Positions 1 through 11,670 of a stretch of DNA of 64,000 nt are shown here, in pieces. The notes under the pieces were generated by a model that had not been told where the DNA came from, ran no database searches, and saw nothing but the letters and a program-made list of their open reading frames with translations. The stretch comes from Rhyacophila brunnea (taxonomy: Eukaryota; Arthropoda; Insecta; Trichoptera; Rhyacophilidae): NCBI GenBank assembly GCA_022495005.1, contig JAGYXB010000825.1, forward strand, positions 7,359,830 through 7,423,829. Reading direction: 5' to 3'. Position 1 is the stretch's first letter. Each line of letters starts with the position of its first letter. The position numbers and the translations under genes were made by a program.

Positions 1-254
1 ATTAGCATCCTGCGATTTGACACGTTCAGGTGATTCGCTTTCTTTGTCTATCTTTCAAGGATAAATTAAACGAACTGGTACATACTGATTAGTCACCCTT
101 TTTAAGAGCGTATAAAGTTAGATACCTGCTCTATACAGTTATTTATAGCATTCTAAAATTATTTTATTCATTAAATTTATCGGTCACATTAATAAATACA
201 CAATCTTATTTACCTAATATAGTAATGCCACTTTTTTTCGTTACAATACTTACG
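1..254. other. AT-rich interval, nothing recognised
   Basis: Low-complexity AT-rich DNA up to the target-site duplication of the hAT element. No coding or repeat signal seen. Confidence 0.5.
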
Positions 255-262
255 GTTTGGAG

Positions 263-1302
263 CAGTGGCTAAGGGTGAAAGTAGGCTGTTAAGATTGCTA
301 TAAATGGTGAACACTAAACTTCACAACACACCAAAATACGTATGTGAAGCGTTATATTATAGCACTCGGAAAAGGATAGTCATCCTTCAATGACATATAA
401 GCCGTATAAGAACAAATATAATGTTATGTATAAAAAGTAATTTCTAAGATAAGGTAAGAGGAGTATCCTGCATTATAATTTGTTATCAAATTAATAAAAT
501 AGTCACTGACGCACACTAGTAGCGATGGGTGGAGGTAGGCTGTTAAGATCCGCCATAAATAGTGCACACTAAGTGTGAGGCCTCAGTGCCGTTTGCAACA
601 AAGTTTAGTGTACGTCCTGAGTGGCAGCGTTGAGCGTTATGCGCAACTCAAACGTATAACCGTATAAATGTATAACCAAAAAAAGACATTGTCTACAAAC
701 ATTTTCACACACGGTTATACATTTGAGTTGCGCAAAACGCTCAACGCTGCCACTCAGGACGTACACTAAACTTTGTCAGACATACGTATTTATTTTCGTT
801 GAAATAAGACTATAATTATTTACAGATGGTGTTGGTTAGTTTTTATAATTCAATTAAAGCCTGCGAAAACCAAGCCATAATAGATAATATTCAAAAAATA
901 CTCGCCTATCTATAAAATATCTAAAATTATGCAATTAAATCATACATAACTATACATACATAAGATATTTTATAGATTTAATAACATCTTTATATATTAA
1001 AGTTTGGCTTAGATAAGGCTAAATGAGTTTAAAAAAACTTAAACAACAATATTTGTAATATGTATTCTTAATCCAACGAAAACAGATAAGTAATCATGAA
1101 AAAGTGTGCACAATTTTGTTGTATCGCCCAAGGTATACCAAAACTATTATGGTTTAGATTAGGCAAGGCTTGATTAATTTTTAAAAACTAACCAAAACCA
1201 TCTATAAATAATTGTAGTAAAAACAAATACGTATGACTAACAAAGTTTAATGTGTACTATTTATGGCGGATCTTAACAGCCTACCTCCACCCTTAAATAC
1301 TG
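263..1302. mobile_element. Non-autonomous hAT-like element with 8-bp TSD
   Basis: The left end reads CAGTGGCTAAGGGTGAAAG and the right end, reverse-complemented, reads CAGTATTTAAGGGTGGAGG. Both continue into GTAGGCTGTTAAGAT. The octamer GTTTGGAG lies directly outside each end (255-262 and 1303-1310). An 8-bp duplication with CAG-type terminal repeats is the signature of the hAT superfamily. There is no transposase ORF, so the element is non-autonomous. A second copy of the left terminus sits inside at about 515-560 in the same orientation, so the element is a composite of two family members sharing one right end. The related copy at 10504-11662 shares the 3' half, including the stretch around AAAATATCTAAAATTATG. 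Confidence 0.8.
599..775. repeat. Inner palindrome of the hAT element
   Basis: Arms of about 65 bp are near-perfect reverse complements. The left arm begins CAAAGTTTAGTGTACGTCCT and the right arm ends AGGACGTACACTAAACTTTG. A spacer of about 45 bp containing AAAAAAGACATTGTC separates them. The other copy of this hAT family in the window lacks it, so it was probably gained as an insertion or foldback duplication. Confidence 0.8.
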
Positions 1303-1310
1303 GTTTGGAG

Positions 1311-2140
1311 TGAGTCTTGTATAATTTTGAGTAATTCGAGCTTACTGCCGTTAAAGCCAGTATACTAGTATTTTTTAACGTTTAATGAAAAATGCAACAA
1401 TCATAAGTAAACAAAAATGATTAAAACAATCTGTGAAACTATTCTAACATATATGATCACTTTATGTATTCAGGCAGTAAATTAGGTATCACAATAAGTT
1501 AACAATCAAATGTGATATATTTTAACACCCCCTCTTTTGGCTGTGTTAACTTTTAGAGCGAGATAGAGTACATCAATTACGTATTGAAAATTGAGATGGG
1601 ACTATTTTGAAAAATAATTTACTACGCCGTCTCAATTTATTGTTCCCCGCGAGCTATGAAATATCGAGTGGCGAGTAGTAACATATTTTTTTGAATATAT
1701 TGTACCGCAATGATATGACTAATAAAATTGTAGGTTATATTGATATGTTCAATTCTTGTTTGACGTTTCAATACAAAATTTTGAGCATTTCGAGGTTCGA
1801 TGGAAAATCCATAGATATGCCAGCACGAACAAATCCCAATTTTACCGAGGTCCATAAATAAGAGACGTATTTCACATGATATGTCTACCAACTTAAATTT
1901 TCGCCGTATTACGAATTTATCAATTATTGTAGATAAGCGCTTTGTGTATACTATACAATTAATAACGGAAACGTGTTAAAGAACTGTCAAGAATAGATGT
2001 AACTCAATTAAAATACAAAATCGAATACCAATATTTTAACTCGTGTACCTTTTCTAAATACACAGAAAGCTCGCAGCCGTTTTCGAACTTAATAATATAG
2101 TAGTTTAAGGGATGTGATATTTGTTATTTTATAAAAAAAA
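1311..2140. other. AT-rich interval with one MITE fragment
   Basis: Positions 1513-1569 match the MITE core also seen at 3530-3672 and 41620-41790 (TTTTAACA.CCTCT..TTGGCTGTG followed by TTTTAGAGCGAGATAGA). Nothing else is recognisable, and no convincing gene is present. Confidence 0.5.
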
Positions 2141-2581
2141 ATTACAAGATACAAAGAACTTTTTATATAGGTACAACGTTTTTAATTTTTCTGTTGAATC
2201 ATATCAACTTGACTTGACTAGCTTAAACGATTAAAAAAATTTGTTATTGATGGAAATAATACTGAAATGTCATTTTGACATGTCATATTGATTTCCACAG
2301 TAACGCACGGATATATTAATAATTTAGTTGCTAAGACCCTAGATGCAACCAATAATGGTATAGAAATAACTTTTCATACAAAACAGAATTAACTGAAAAT
2401 GAATTCAATTCTACTTAAAGATGGCTAAAAGTATTAAAAAATGCATTGGCATCGTGTTCTGTTATATTCTAAAAGTTAAAAATGTCTAGCTAGTCGGGAA
2501 GTTAGTTAAAATCGATTGCAAGATTTGTACCGGACAAAGAACCACCGGACAAATAAGAATACGAGCTAAGAAAAACGTTGT
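2141..2581. repeat. Dispersed repeat, copy 1 (inverted partner at 30399-30840)
   Basis: About 440 bp matching 30399-30840 in reverse complement with scattered differences. Shared landmarks are CAACGTTTTTAA, TGACATGTCATATTGATTTCC, TTGGTTGC, CTAGCTAGTCGGGAAGTTAG and GTACCGGACAAA...CCACCGGACAAATAAG. It has no ORF and no obvious terminal repeats, so the class is unknown. It could be the end of a larger element. Confidence 0.75.
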
Positions 2582-3458
2582 AAAAAATCATTAAATATTA
2601 TTGTCAATTTACGCTAAAATATAAGACTTTAATATAATATTATTGACGCAATTTAGAATAGGGTTAAAAAGAGGAGACGATAAGTATTAATTCGCTTCAT
2701 ATAAATGACGAAGAAAAAATATTTTAACTGTAATGTAAATAAATTGTACGTAAAGTATAATTATTGTTTTAAATATTCATTATTTTAATAAAAAAATGAA
2801 TTTATAATATTTTTCAACAAAATACTTCTCATATTTAATTAACTTTAGATTTAGAAACTACTAATAATTGTGTTCTTTTATAATATTTTTTTGGTTAAAC
2901 CCGAACTGTGTGTTCTTATTCGAATTATATTATATTATATTGAAAAAGTTGTAGTATAAATTAAGCATTTTTTTCCCATATGCCGATGCTTATAATACAA
3001 TTATATAAAAAATATAAAATATAAAATTATATAAAAAAATATAAAATTATAATATTGTAAAAAATAAGTTAGTGCATTGAATAAGTTTCATTATCGAGCG
3101 CTGCATACAATCATATTTTGCAAATATCTAATATTCCAAGTGACTTCCATAGAAAAATAATCTTGAGCCAGTAAATACTGTCTGGGGAAATATTTGTTGA
3201 ATACTGAGTTCTTTGGGAACAGTCGTTAGTTACATAGGATTTGTACGATTTTACAATCTTTTATTGTTCACTGAACACTGCTTGCATTTTATATTGAAAT
3301 GACCTCGTTTTCTAAATATCTTTCAATACTATGCCAGTCTTTATCTTTTTTTTATCAAGAGTTATAAATTGAAAAAAAATTAGCACATTTTTGTCTGATG
3401 CTGACTGAGAAGAAATAAGTGAACATATGCTATACGCAGCCTTCAAATTATAATCCTG
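2582..3458. other. AT-rich interval, nothing recognised
   Basis: Very AT-rich with simple ATATAA runs around 2925-3060. No gene or repeat family identified. Confidence 0.5.
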
Positions 3459-3750
3459 CATATCTATTCTATACACAAGACTGCTATCGGCAGCTATCGA
3501 GGGTAGCTTTTCATATGTTTGCATCGAAGTATTAGTACTTATTGCAACAAGTTAGTTATGATTGTTATAATAAGTGTTATATTTTAATAGCACCTCTCTT
3601 GGCTGTGCTAAATTTTAGAGAGAGAGATAGACAGTTTTGACTGTTAAGACGGCTAACTTATTGTAACAATTATAATACTTCGATACAAACATATGAAAAA
3701 CTACCCTTTTAGCTGCCGATAGTAGTCTTGTGTATATAATAGATGCGCTG
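3459..3750. repeat. Palindrome with MITE-like core
   Basis: Two arms of about 80 bp (3459-3538 and 3672-3750) are imperfect reverse complements. They share ACACAAGACT, CTATCGGCAGCTA and CATATGTTTG. The centre (about 3530-3672) carries the small repeat also found at 41620-41790 and partly at 1513-1569 (GCACCTCTCTTGGCTGTGCTAA, then GATAGACAGTTTTGACTGTTAAGACGGC). Either the small repeat landed in a palindrome, or the arms are a target region duplicated in inverted orientation. Confidence 0.7.
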
Positions 3751-4370
3751 GAGTCCTTATGAGGTTGCCTATACGCTTGTTTTACAGCTTGTTCAGAAGA
3801 AATTTCTTCGACATCTTTATTTTAATGTAAGTAGGTATATAAATATTTTCCTTTTGACAGTTTCCCAAACGAGTATTTTCAGACTAATTTTCTTCAAGGC
3901 ATGCTCGCCTTCTCTTGAAGCGCGTAGGTCATTTCTGCTCTTAAAGCATTTTCCCTGCTCTTAAGTGGTATAGTTTCCAATTCAGATATTCAGGAAAATT
4001 AAATTTTTTATGCACCCGTCAATTACATGCGTGGTGACCTGTTTAGGGTGATAGCTGTTTTCTCATGTCAGGCTCACCAGGCACCAATAGCGAGGGCTGT
4101 ACGGCTGGTCAATGCACTCCCTAGAGATGTAGACATTTTTAGCGATACAATCTGTATTTTCTTTTTAAAAATCTATTTTATTGTTTAATTTGTATTTTTA
4201 TTGAATTATTTTTGTTTTTTTTAAATATTATATTTTAATTATTATTCTTTGATTTTTTCTCTACTAAGTTGATTTACCTGTATCTTTTATTCTAAATGTC
4301 ATGTTGTGAACGTCTTGAATAAATAATTTGTTATGTGCTCAATGTATCTTTTTTAAATAAATAAACTATT
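3738..4370 (+). pseudogene. LINE 3' end (Jockey/CR1-like), 5'-truncated
   Basis: The fragment begins with codons for WSPYEVAYTLVL, matching the WSPYEVSYKLVL of the longer copy at 12320-13195. It continues through the shared reverse-transcriptase C-terminal region (LFWVKAVSSCQAHQAP in the other copy) and a shared 3' UTR containing TCATGTTGTGAACGTC. It ends in AAATAAATAAAC. Several frameshifts and stops break the frame, so only about 70 codons remain open at 3743-3964. A typical dead, 5'-truncated non-LTR insertion. Confidence 0.75.
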
Positions 4371-4484
4371 ACATATAATAGTATATTCACACTTTTAAAA
4401 AGTTATACAGGTTATATGAAAAGATATAAGCATAATTAAACATTGTTCTCAGGAAAAGTGCATGACGAGAATTCGAAACGTTAT

Positions 4485-5008
4485 GCTAAGGCCACATAGG
4501 CAGGTGCCTTGCTTGGTGGATACGTGCTAGGTGACGTATCCTAGCGAACGGACGCACACTATACTATCGCAATGGCTACACTGCACGCTTCGCGCCTCGT
4601 TCCGTGATTATTAGTCACCTAGTGAATCTCCCGGCGAACAAACGTGTTGGTTATTATTATTATGTCACCTAGTGATTTTGCAAGATGGCGGAAGTTTATC
4701 CAGTATGACAAACGTCAAAAACCGTATATTTTGAGATTATGAATAATGACGCATGGGATGAATTGACATTATGCACTCAACAAGTTCGAATTTGTGACTT
4801 TCGAAATTTTAAACTATAATTCTCTGTGAGAAGTAGCTTTCTGGTTAGTTTTGAGAGTGACATCGTTGTTGACTTGAGCGCTTCCAAATGTCAAATGAAT
4901 TTCTACCTAAGCAGTCGAGTGCAATGTGACAAAAGTGTTTTTAGTAGACATGCATGGCACCTTGCTCAGCACTAGCGAAACACCTACCTATGTGGCCGAA
5001 ACCTTAGC
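4485..5008. mobile_element. MITE with imperfect terminal inverted repeats
   Basis: The left end GCTAAGGCCACATAGGCAGG pairs with the right end CCTATGTGGCCGAAACCTTAGC. The left copy lacks four bases (TTTC) present in the right. Pairing continues inward imperfectly (GTGCCTTGCT against AGCAAGGTGCC). Internally GTCACCTAGTGA is repeated. There is no ORF and no clear target duplication, so the superfamily is not assigned. Confidence 0.65.
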
Positions 5009-8000
5009 GATAGATGGATCAGCGTCATGTACGTCAGAATTGTTGTACGGAAATCCTGTCTAAAATATAAATATAAATATGAATAAATATAAATGTAAAT
5101 AAACTATATAAAAAAGCTACACAATGTAATACAATATTATATTATTATGTAAATATAGTAGAATAAATTAAACTTAAAATTGCGCAGATTATTATTTCCG
5201 ACTGCTCTTGCATGAAAAATCGTTTTATACCCCGTTTACACGGGGTAATATCAATATATTATAAAGAAAATATGCACGTATAAACACATAATATTTTCAT
5301 GCACATTGCAAGATTGCATGCATGAATCAAAAAAGTTCAGAAGCTACTGAATTTTGACGCGACAATTGGACCGTGCAATATCTGCACCTGCGCAGTAGAA
5401 TGATAGTAGCGAACCTCCCGGTAAAAAAACTACACCGCTCAGAGACTCATTTTGAGGTTAACCGATTTTCACGACCTGTCATATAGTACTAAATAATGAT
5501 GCCACCGTATCTGGCTAGATTGGCGAGATAGTCGGCGATAGTTTAAAATACACACTATTGGTGCAAGCAAATCTATGTACAGGTGCTGTTATCTCGCTTT
5601 GCATCGCTTTAACTACGTCATATTTTCTGTCAAAACTATCGAACTTCACGATTATGTGGTATGGTGTGTCTATGGTATAGTAGTAGTTATTTATTTTTAT
5701 TTATAAACGGCGCTTATGCATAAGAAATGAAATTTAAAGAAAATATAGATACATGTGATAAAATAAGCGTATAAAAATAAATCAGTAAAATGGTGAACCC
5801 TACGCTTTTATTGTATAGTTTTATAAACAATTATGTAAATAAATAGTTATTAAAATAAAAATATAATAATATTAGTTAACATTTTGTCACACACTGTAGA
5901 GCAGAATTAATCGTAAATCGGTAAAACAATACTATATATCAACAATACACATGTCTTTGTAGTTTATCTATTTATAATCTGGATATAGTTTCACCGAATG
6001 GCTCAAAAACAATCCTCATACAAAATGTAAAGATAATTATGCAATTTAGTGGATAATATTCTCCACCTTTTGCGATAACGGTGATTTACCTTACACAACA
6101 AAATAACAATACCCTAATTCATTATTTTGTTGCGAGAAAATTTTTGGTATTTGTTAATAAAAATAAATGCTGAATAAATCTTTTTGTGTTGAAAAATTCT
6201 GACACCAGACGAATTTACGAAATTCTGCGCCATTCTGACGAATGTAACAAAAGGTCATTCACGGAACACAGCTTTTGGCGAGAATTTTTCATTTTCTCGA
6301 ATTCGTGATGTTTTTTCCCCGTACAGGCTGAACAACACGAAATAAAAAATAAAAATAAAATAATCTATGTGAAATTTATTTTGAAGAGATATTCGATTCT
6401 TATGACTAATCAACTAAATGAATAATGTAATTTACATTCTTATTGATGAGAGTTTCCTGTCAATCTATATTCTATAGGTGAGCGATGGCAAATACGTGGC
6501 ATGTGTGCCCAACTTGGCACGCCAAAAAAATAACTTCCTTTAATTTTTAATATTCATTAATTTTAATATAAATTCTTATAAACGTTTATAGTGGAAAAAT
6601 ATAAAATCAAAGCGAAATCATGTTGATGTATATTGTGTCTACAATGGACAGTTGATGTTCTATAATATTGAATCATGTACACTCAAAGACTAGACATAGG
6701 CTAAGAAAAAAGATTCAGCAGCATGCATTAATTTGCAATCAATCACATAATATAAGCCTGTTATAAAAAGTCTCGCAAATAACATGAAATAAAAAACCTC
6801 AATCAAAATTAGTGTGTTATTAAATGTATTTATATTTCCTTATTTTATTTCATTTTACGTGTATCATTTTTATATATTCAATAAACCTGCTAAATAGCTT
6901 GTTTTCGTACCCCGTCTGGCATGTTTTTGTCAACAACAGTTGACAACACTGGTTGCAAGCCTATTTGCAAACCTTCCTGACTGGCTACAATAAACACTGT
7001 TTCGTGCAAATACCGTAAGTTATTGAGAAGGACTCCATTATTTGTTTGTATACATCAATGACATTAATAATGAACGACGCACTCAATACAGTAGCTAGAA
7101 AGCAAATTCGCGCATTCGCATGTAAAGGTAGACGTCACGCAATTTCCATTATGCGATATCACGCATCGGGAGTTTATAGCAATATGACCTTTATTGTAAT
7201 GGTGTTAGAGCAGTGTTTCTACTGTCAATGTTCATTTGAGCGAACCCGTTCGAACCGAACCATTCGGCAGACCCAACAAAAAGCATAAGGATTTTATAGC
7301 AATATCACCTTCATTGTAATGGCGTTAGAACAGATTATGCCATTCGGCAGACCCGACAATAAAGTGAGTGTCATTTTCTTTTTCAGATGATTTGTCCATA
7401 TTCATGTCATTGGTATACATTATTAAGTACAGTTAAATTAAAAATAACTTCTGTATAACATTATCATGTATAAAATGATACAATTTTGTTTATTCGGCGC
7501 GGAATTTCAGTTGCTTATATGTTTCGACGAATTAAAAAACATTCGTTTGTTTATTTAGTTAATAAGAAAGTCGCATTTGTATTTTAGGTAAGCTAGGTTA
7601 TTGAAAAAATGTTTTAAATCATTTTTAGGTACAAATATGAATAAGAAAGCAGGTAAAGATGCCCGGGGCGATTTTTCTTTATTATTCGAGACGAAGAGAA
7701 ACGCGGCGATGCCTTTGCAGCGTGTTGATGTTTTTTTTAAGTTTCAAAGAGAAACAATTGTTACACTTGGCTAACAATTTAATCAGATGTTTGTTTTGTT
7801 TTTAAAACAATAATAAGCATTTCGTTACTTTTTAATACGCGCTTATTTATTTTTATGTTGAAGGTTGTTTATGTCTACATTTTTGGTGGGCTCTTCCAGT
7901 ACAAGCTGTCCCAGTTTCGCCGGAATCGTTACTAAAACAAAACCCTGCCCCGGATCCTGGTTAAATCTCAACCGGGTTGAACCATAAAATCCTTATTTTT

Positions 8001-8165
8001 TGATAGGCAGGTTAGAACGAAACGTAGTACTTGACAAATTTAGAAAGATACATAGATAAAAACAAAAAATAAGTAACTAGTAAAAATGACAGTACTGAAT
8101 TCGGTACAGATATCTACTATCATTTTTTTTTATCACTTTTATAGAGACCTAATATCATTTCACAA
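5009..8165. other. AT-rich interval with minor repeats
   Basis: This interval holds a perfect 8-bp stem with a 4-base loop at 5228-5247 (TACCCCGT/ACGGGGTA). It has a diverged repeat at about 5447-5645, distantly resembling 59960-60150 (CCGATTTTCA, CCTGTCA.ATAGTA, AGTTTAAAATA). There is also a partial duplication at 7172-7358. No gene is supported. Confidence 0.45.
7172..7358 (+). repeat. Partial tandem duplication
   Basis: The segment TTTATAGCAATATGACCTTTATTGTAATGGTGTTAGA recurs at about 7294 as TTTATAGCAATATCACCTTCATTGTAATGGCGTTAGA. Both copies are followed by CCATTCGGCAGACCC. The first copy carries about 40 extra bases before CCATTCGG. The role is unknown. Confidence 0.75.
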
Positions 8166-10402
8166 TCTAATATATAAAAATTAATATTTGTGTGTTTGTG
8201 TGTTTGTTTGTTCGTATTTAATGCGCAACCATACCGTTCATCCGATTGCAATAAAACTTTGTAAACTTATTGCTTGCACTTGCGGGAAGAGTATAGGCTA
8301 TACTAATATATAAAATGAATGTCTGTCTGTCTGTATGTCTGTCTGTCTGTGTGTATGTCCCGTATGCGTTCCTATACCATTCATCCGATTGCAATGAAAT
8401 TTTGGTAAGTGGTTGCATGCACACCCATGAAGGTTTCTGAATTAGAAAAATCATCATCTTCTTCTTCTTCATTATATTTTCTTTTATTCGTATGGTTCCT
8501 ATACCATTCATCCGATTGCAATGAAACCTTCGTCAGTTGTTGTGGTAGCACCCGCAATGGTTTTTGAATTAGTACAACCATCTTCTTCTTCTTCTTCTTC
8601 TATTCTATATTCTTCTATTCGTATGCGTTCCTATTCCATTCATCCGATTGCAATAAATTTTTCGTCAGTAATTGTGCCAACACCCGCGAAGGTTTCTGAA
8701 TTAGTACAACCATCTTCTTCTTCTTCTTCTTCTTCTTCATTCTATCTTCTTTTATTCGTATGGTCCCTATACCATTCATCCGATTGCGATGAAACCTTCG
8801 TCAGTTGTTGTGGTAACACCCGCAATGGTTTTTGAATTAGTATAACTATCTTCTTCTTCTTCTTCTATTCTATATTTTTCTATTCGTATGCGTTTCTATT
8901 CCATTCATCCGATTGCAATAAAATTTTCGTCAGTAATTGTGCCAACACCCGCGAAGGTTTCTGAATTAGTACAACCATCTTCTTCTTCTGTTCTATCTTC
9001 TTCTATTTCTATGCGTTCCTATACCATTCATCCGATTGCAATGAAATTTTGATCAAGTGTTGTGCTCACGCCGCAAAGGTTTATGAATTGTTACAACTAT
9101 TTTCTTTTTCTTCCATTCTATCTTCTTCTATTTGTATGCGTTCTTATATCATTCATCCGATTGCGATGAAATTTTGACCAGTTGTTGTGAGTACGCCCGC
9201 AAAGAGTTCTGAATTAGTAAAACCGTCTTCTTCTTCTTCTATTCGTATGCGTTCCTATACCATTCATCCGATTGCAATGAAAATTTGATTAAGTGCTGTG
9301 TTCACGCCAGCAAAGGTTTCTGAATTGATACAACCATTTTCTTCTTCTTTTTCTTCTATTCTATCTTCTTCTATTCGTATGCGTTCTTATACTATTCATC
9401 TAATTGCGATTAAATTTTGACCAGTTATTGTGCGCAAGCCCGCAAAGGTTTTTGAATTAGTACAACTCCCTTTTTATTTTTCTATTCGTATGCGTTCCTA
9501 TACCATTCATCCGATTGCGATGAAACTTTGGTGAGTTGTCGTGCGCACGCCTGCAAAGGTTTCTGAATTAGTACAACCATCATCTTCTTCTTCTATTCGA
9601 ATGCCTACCTACACCATTCATCCGATTGCAATGAAACTTTGGTGAGTTGTCGTGCGCATGCCCACGAAGATTTCTGAATTAGAAAATCATCTTCTACTTC
9701 TATTCGTATGCGTTCCTTTACCATTCATCCGATTGCAATGACATTTTGATCAAGTGTGGTGCCCTTGCCCGTAAAGGTTTCTGAATTAGTACAATCATCT
9801 TTTTCTTCTTCTATTTGTATGCGTTCTTATGCCATTCATCCGATTGTGATGAAATTTTTACCAGTTGTTGTGCGCACGCCCGCGAAGGTTTTTGAATTAG
9901 TACAACCATCTTCTTATTCTTCTATTTGTATGCGTTACTATACCATTAATCCGAATTAAATGAAACTTTGGTGAGTTGTCATGCGCGTGCCCACGAAGAT
10001 TTCTGACTTAGATAATCATCTTCTTCTACTATTCGTATGCGTTCCTATACCATTCATCCGATTGCGATGAAACTTTTGTCAGTTGTTGTGCGCACACCTG
10101 CGAAGGTTTCTAAATTATTGTTATATAAAATACAAAGTTTGTTGTTTGTTTGTTCCATCCAATTTTGATTTTTTTTTACTACATATTAATAACATTAATA
10201 ACGTTTTCATATTTTGGATTCGATTTTAATTTGGTGTTCTTATGTTTGACTTTTACTCCTATTAGAATTATTTTCATATTGCCATATTGTATTACAAAGA
10301 TATTTTAATATTAAAAAAATAAATACCTCTTATTATTTTTCAAATATCTAAGATAAATATAACCACGAAGCGACCCTGTGCGAAGCCGGGTACTTCAGCT
10401 AG
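8166..10402 (+). mobile_element. Helitron-like non-autonomous element with expanded tandem array
   Basis: The right end has the GC-containing stem (ACCCTGTGCGAAGCCGGGT) shortly before a terminal CTAG, followed by host T. This is the Helitron 3' signature. The left end TCTAATATATAAAAATTAAT follows host A, so the pair fits A|TC...CTAG|T insertion. The body is almost entirely a tandem array (8225-10140). There is no Rep-helicase ORF, so the element would rely on an autonomous relative. A second internal ACTAATATATAAAATGAATG at about 8300 suggests a nested start. Confidence 0.65.
8225..10140 (+). repeat. Sixteen-unit degenerate tandem array inside the Helitron
   Basis: The anchor CATTCATCCGATTGCAATGA occurs 16 times with variation (from about 8236 to 10050) at spacings of 105-147 bp. 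Each unit has the anchor, then a variable GT-rich part (GTTGTGCGCACGCCCGCAAAG), then GGTTTCTGAATTAGTACAAC. It closes with a CTT/TTC trinucleotide tract and ATTCGTATGCGTTCC. Later units are shorter and more regular. Short open frames across it (for example 8521-8835) are Ser-rich by-products of the TTC tracts, not genes. Confidence 0.9.
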
Positions 10403-10503
10403 TATTATATAAAATATGGGAATGGTCCAGTACTACATACAACGTTTTTGTTTTATTAATCAATCGGAAACTTTCACTAATGTGGCGAATACATTCCTCG
10501 TGG

Positions 10504-11662
10504 CGGTGGCGAAATGAATGGTGGAGGTAGGCTGTTAAGGCGATACATCAGTGAAATGGCAAATAATTTTCAACTATGGGCGCGACGAAATTTTGGACTC
10601 GCTGCCATTCGGAGAGAGAACGTCGAGCTGGAAACACGTAAATTTGTATCGTGATGGCGACGGGGGTATTAATTCTTAAATCGTGTAAATATGACTAAAA
10701 ACGTTACCCATTTACTTGAAAAAGAAAACGTGTCAATGAATATATTATTATTGTTACTAATAGAACATTACGTTAAAGTGCCCACCACCACCCGTCATAT
10801 ATGCACAACCGTGGATATGCACGGCCGCTTTCTATGACGCTTTAAACGTGTTTGAAAGAAGTGATTTTAAGTGCTCATTTCGTCCCGAGACGGAGCCGCA
10901 CGGGACTGATGCTGCAACCATGCACCGTAGTGCTTAAAGAAGAAAGTTAAGAAAGAAAATGTTTGTTTTTGGACTGGTTCTGCTGTCCGCTGACGTTAAG
11001 CGCTTTGTGTACCCGCATACTGAGTGTCACGAATTGAAATGGATGAGTCTACGGAAGAGTCGGGACTATCCCGCTCCCCATACGACGCTGCAAAGAACAA
11101 TAAACATAACATTAAATGGACGCGTGTTGGATTTATATGACGAATTATATTTCGTTCGGCATGCGTCATTTGCACCTGCGACCCGCAATCCGCGCATCGC
11201 CTAGCCATGATCTTTTTAGACCGCGCCTCAACTGAGGTATAGCCTTAAGATCTGACATAAAAAAAAATCCTGCGTAATACAAGCCGTAATAGATAATAGT
11301 AAAAAAATATTTGTTTATCAATAAAATATCTAAAATTATGTCATTAAATCATACATTATTTTTAATATTGTATCGATAGAAGAATATTTTTTTATCGATT
11401 ATTGTTTGGTTTAGGCAGGGTATAATTAATTAAAAAAAAATTAACCAACAGCATCTGTAATAATATGTATTCTTAATTCAACGAAAACAAATAAATATGA
11501 CTGAAAAAGTGTGCACTATTTTGTCGAATCGCCTATAGAATTTCAGCATTATTTGCAAATTGTAATCTTAATTGAATGAAAACAAATAAGGATGACTGAC
11601 AAAGTTTAGTGTGCACTATTTAGGTTGAATCTTAACAGCCTACCTTCATCCCTTTGCCACGA
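10504..11662. mobile_element. hAT-like element, second copy, with extra internal segment
   Basis: CCTCGTGG is duplicated at 10496-10503 and 11663-11670. Terminal repeats share GTGGC.AA and GGTAGGCTGTTAAG with the copy at 263-1302. The right 400 bp (about 11260-11660) is homologous to that copy, but 10550-11250 is unrelated, richer in GC, and holds an ORF. The element is non-autonomous. Confidence 0.8.
10959..11204 (+). CDS. Unrecognised small ORF inside hAT element
   Basis: This 81-codon frame lies in the GC-richer segment unique to this hAT copy. It opens with ATG in an AAAATGTTT context and has a hydrophobic start (MFVFGLVLLSADV) that could be a weak signal sequence. It then has a basic, Arg-rich body and ends at TAG. 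I recognise no domain. A 70-codon frame on the opposite strand overlaps it, so the openness may only reflect base composition. It could be a captured host exon or chance. It is listed because local composition differs sharply from its surroundings. Confidence 0.2.
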   Translation: MFVFGLVLLSADVKRFVYPHTECHELKWMSLRKSRDYPAPHTTLQRTINITLNGRVLDLYDELYFVRHASFAPATRNPRIA

Positions 11663-11670
11663 CCTCGTGG

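Noticed and set aside
8521..8835. 104-codon Ser-rich frame
   Set aside because: It lies wholly inside the Helitron tandem array and arises from TTC/TCT tracts; equivalent frames recur in other units.
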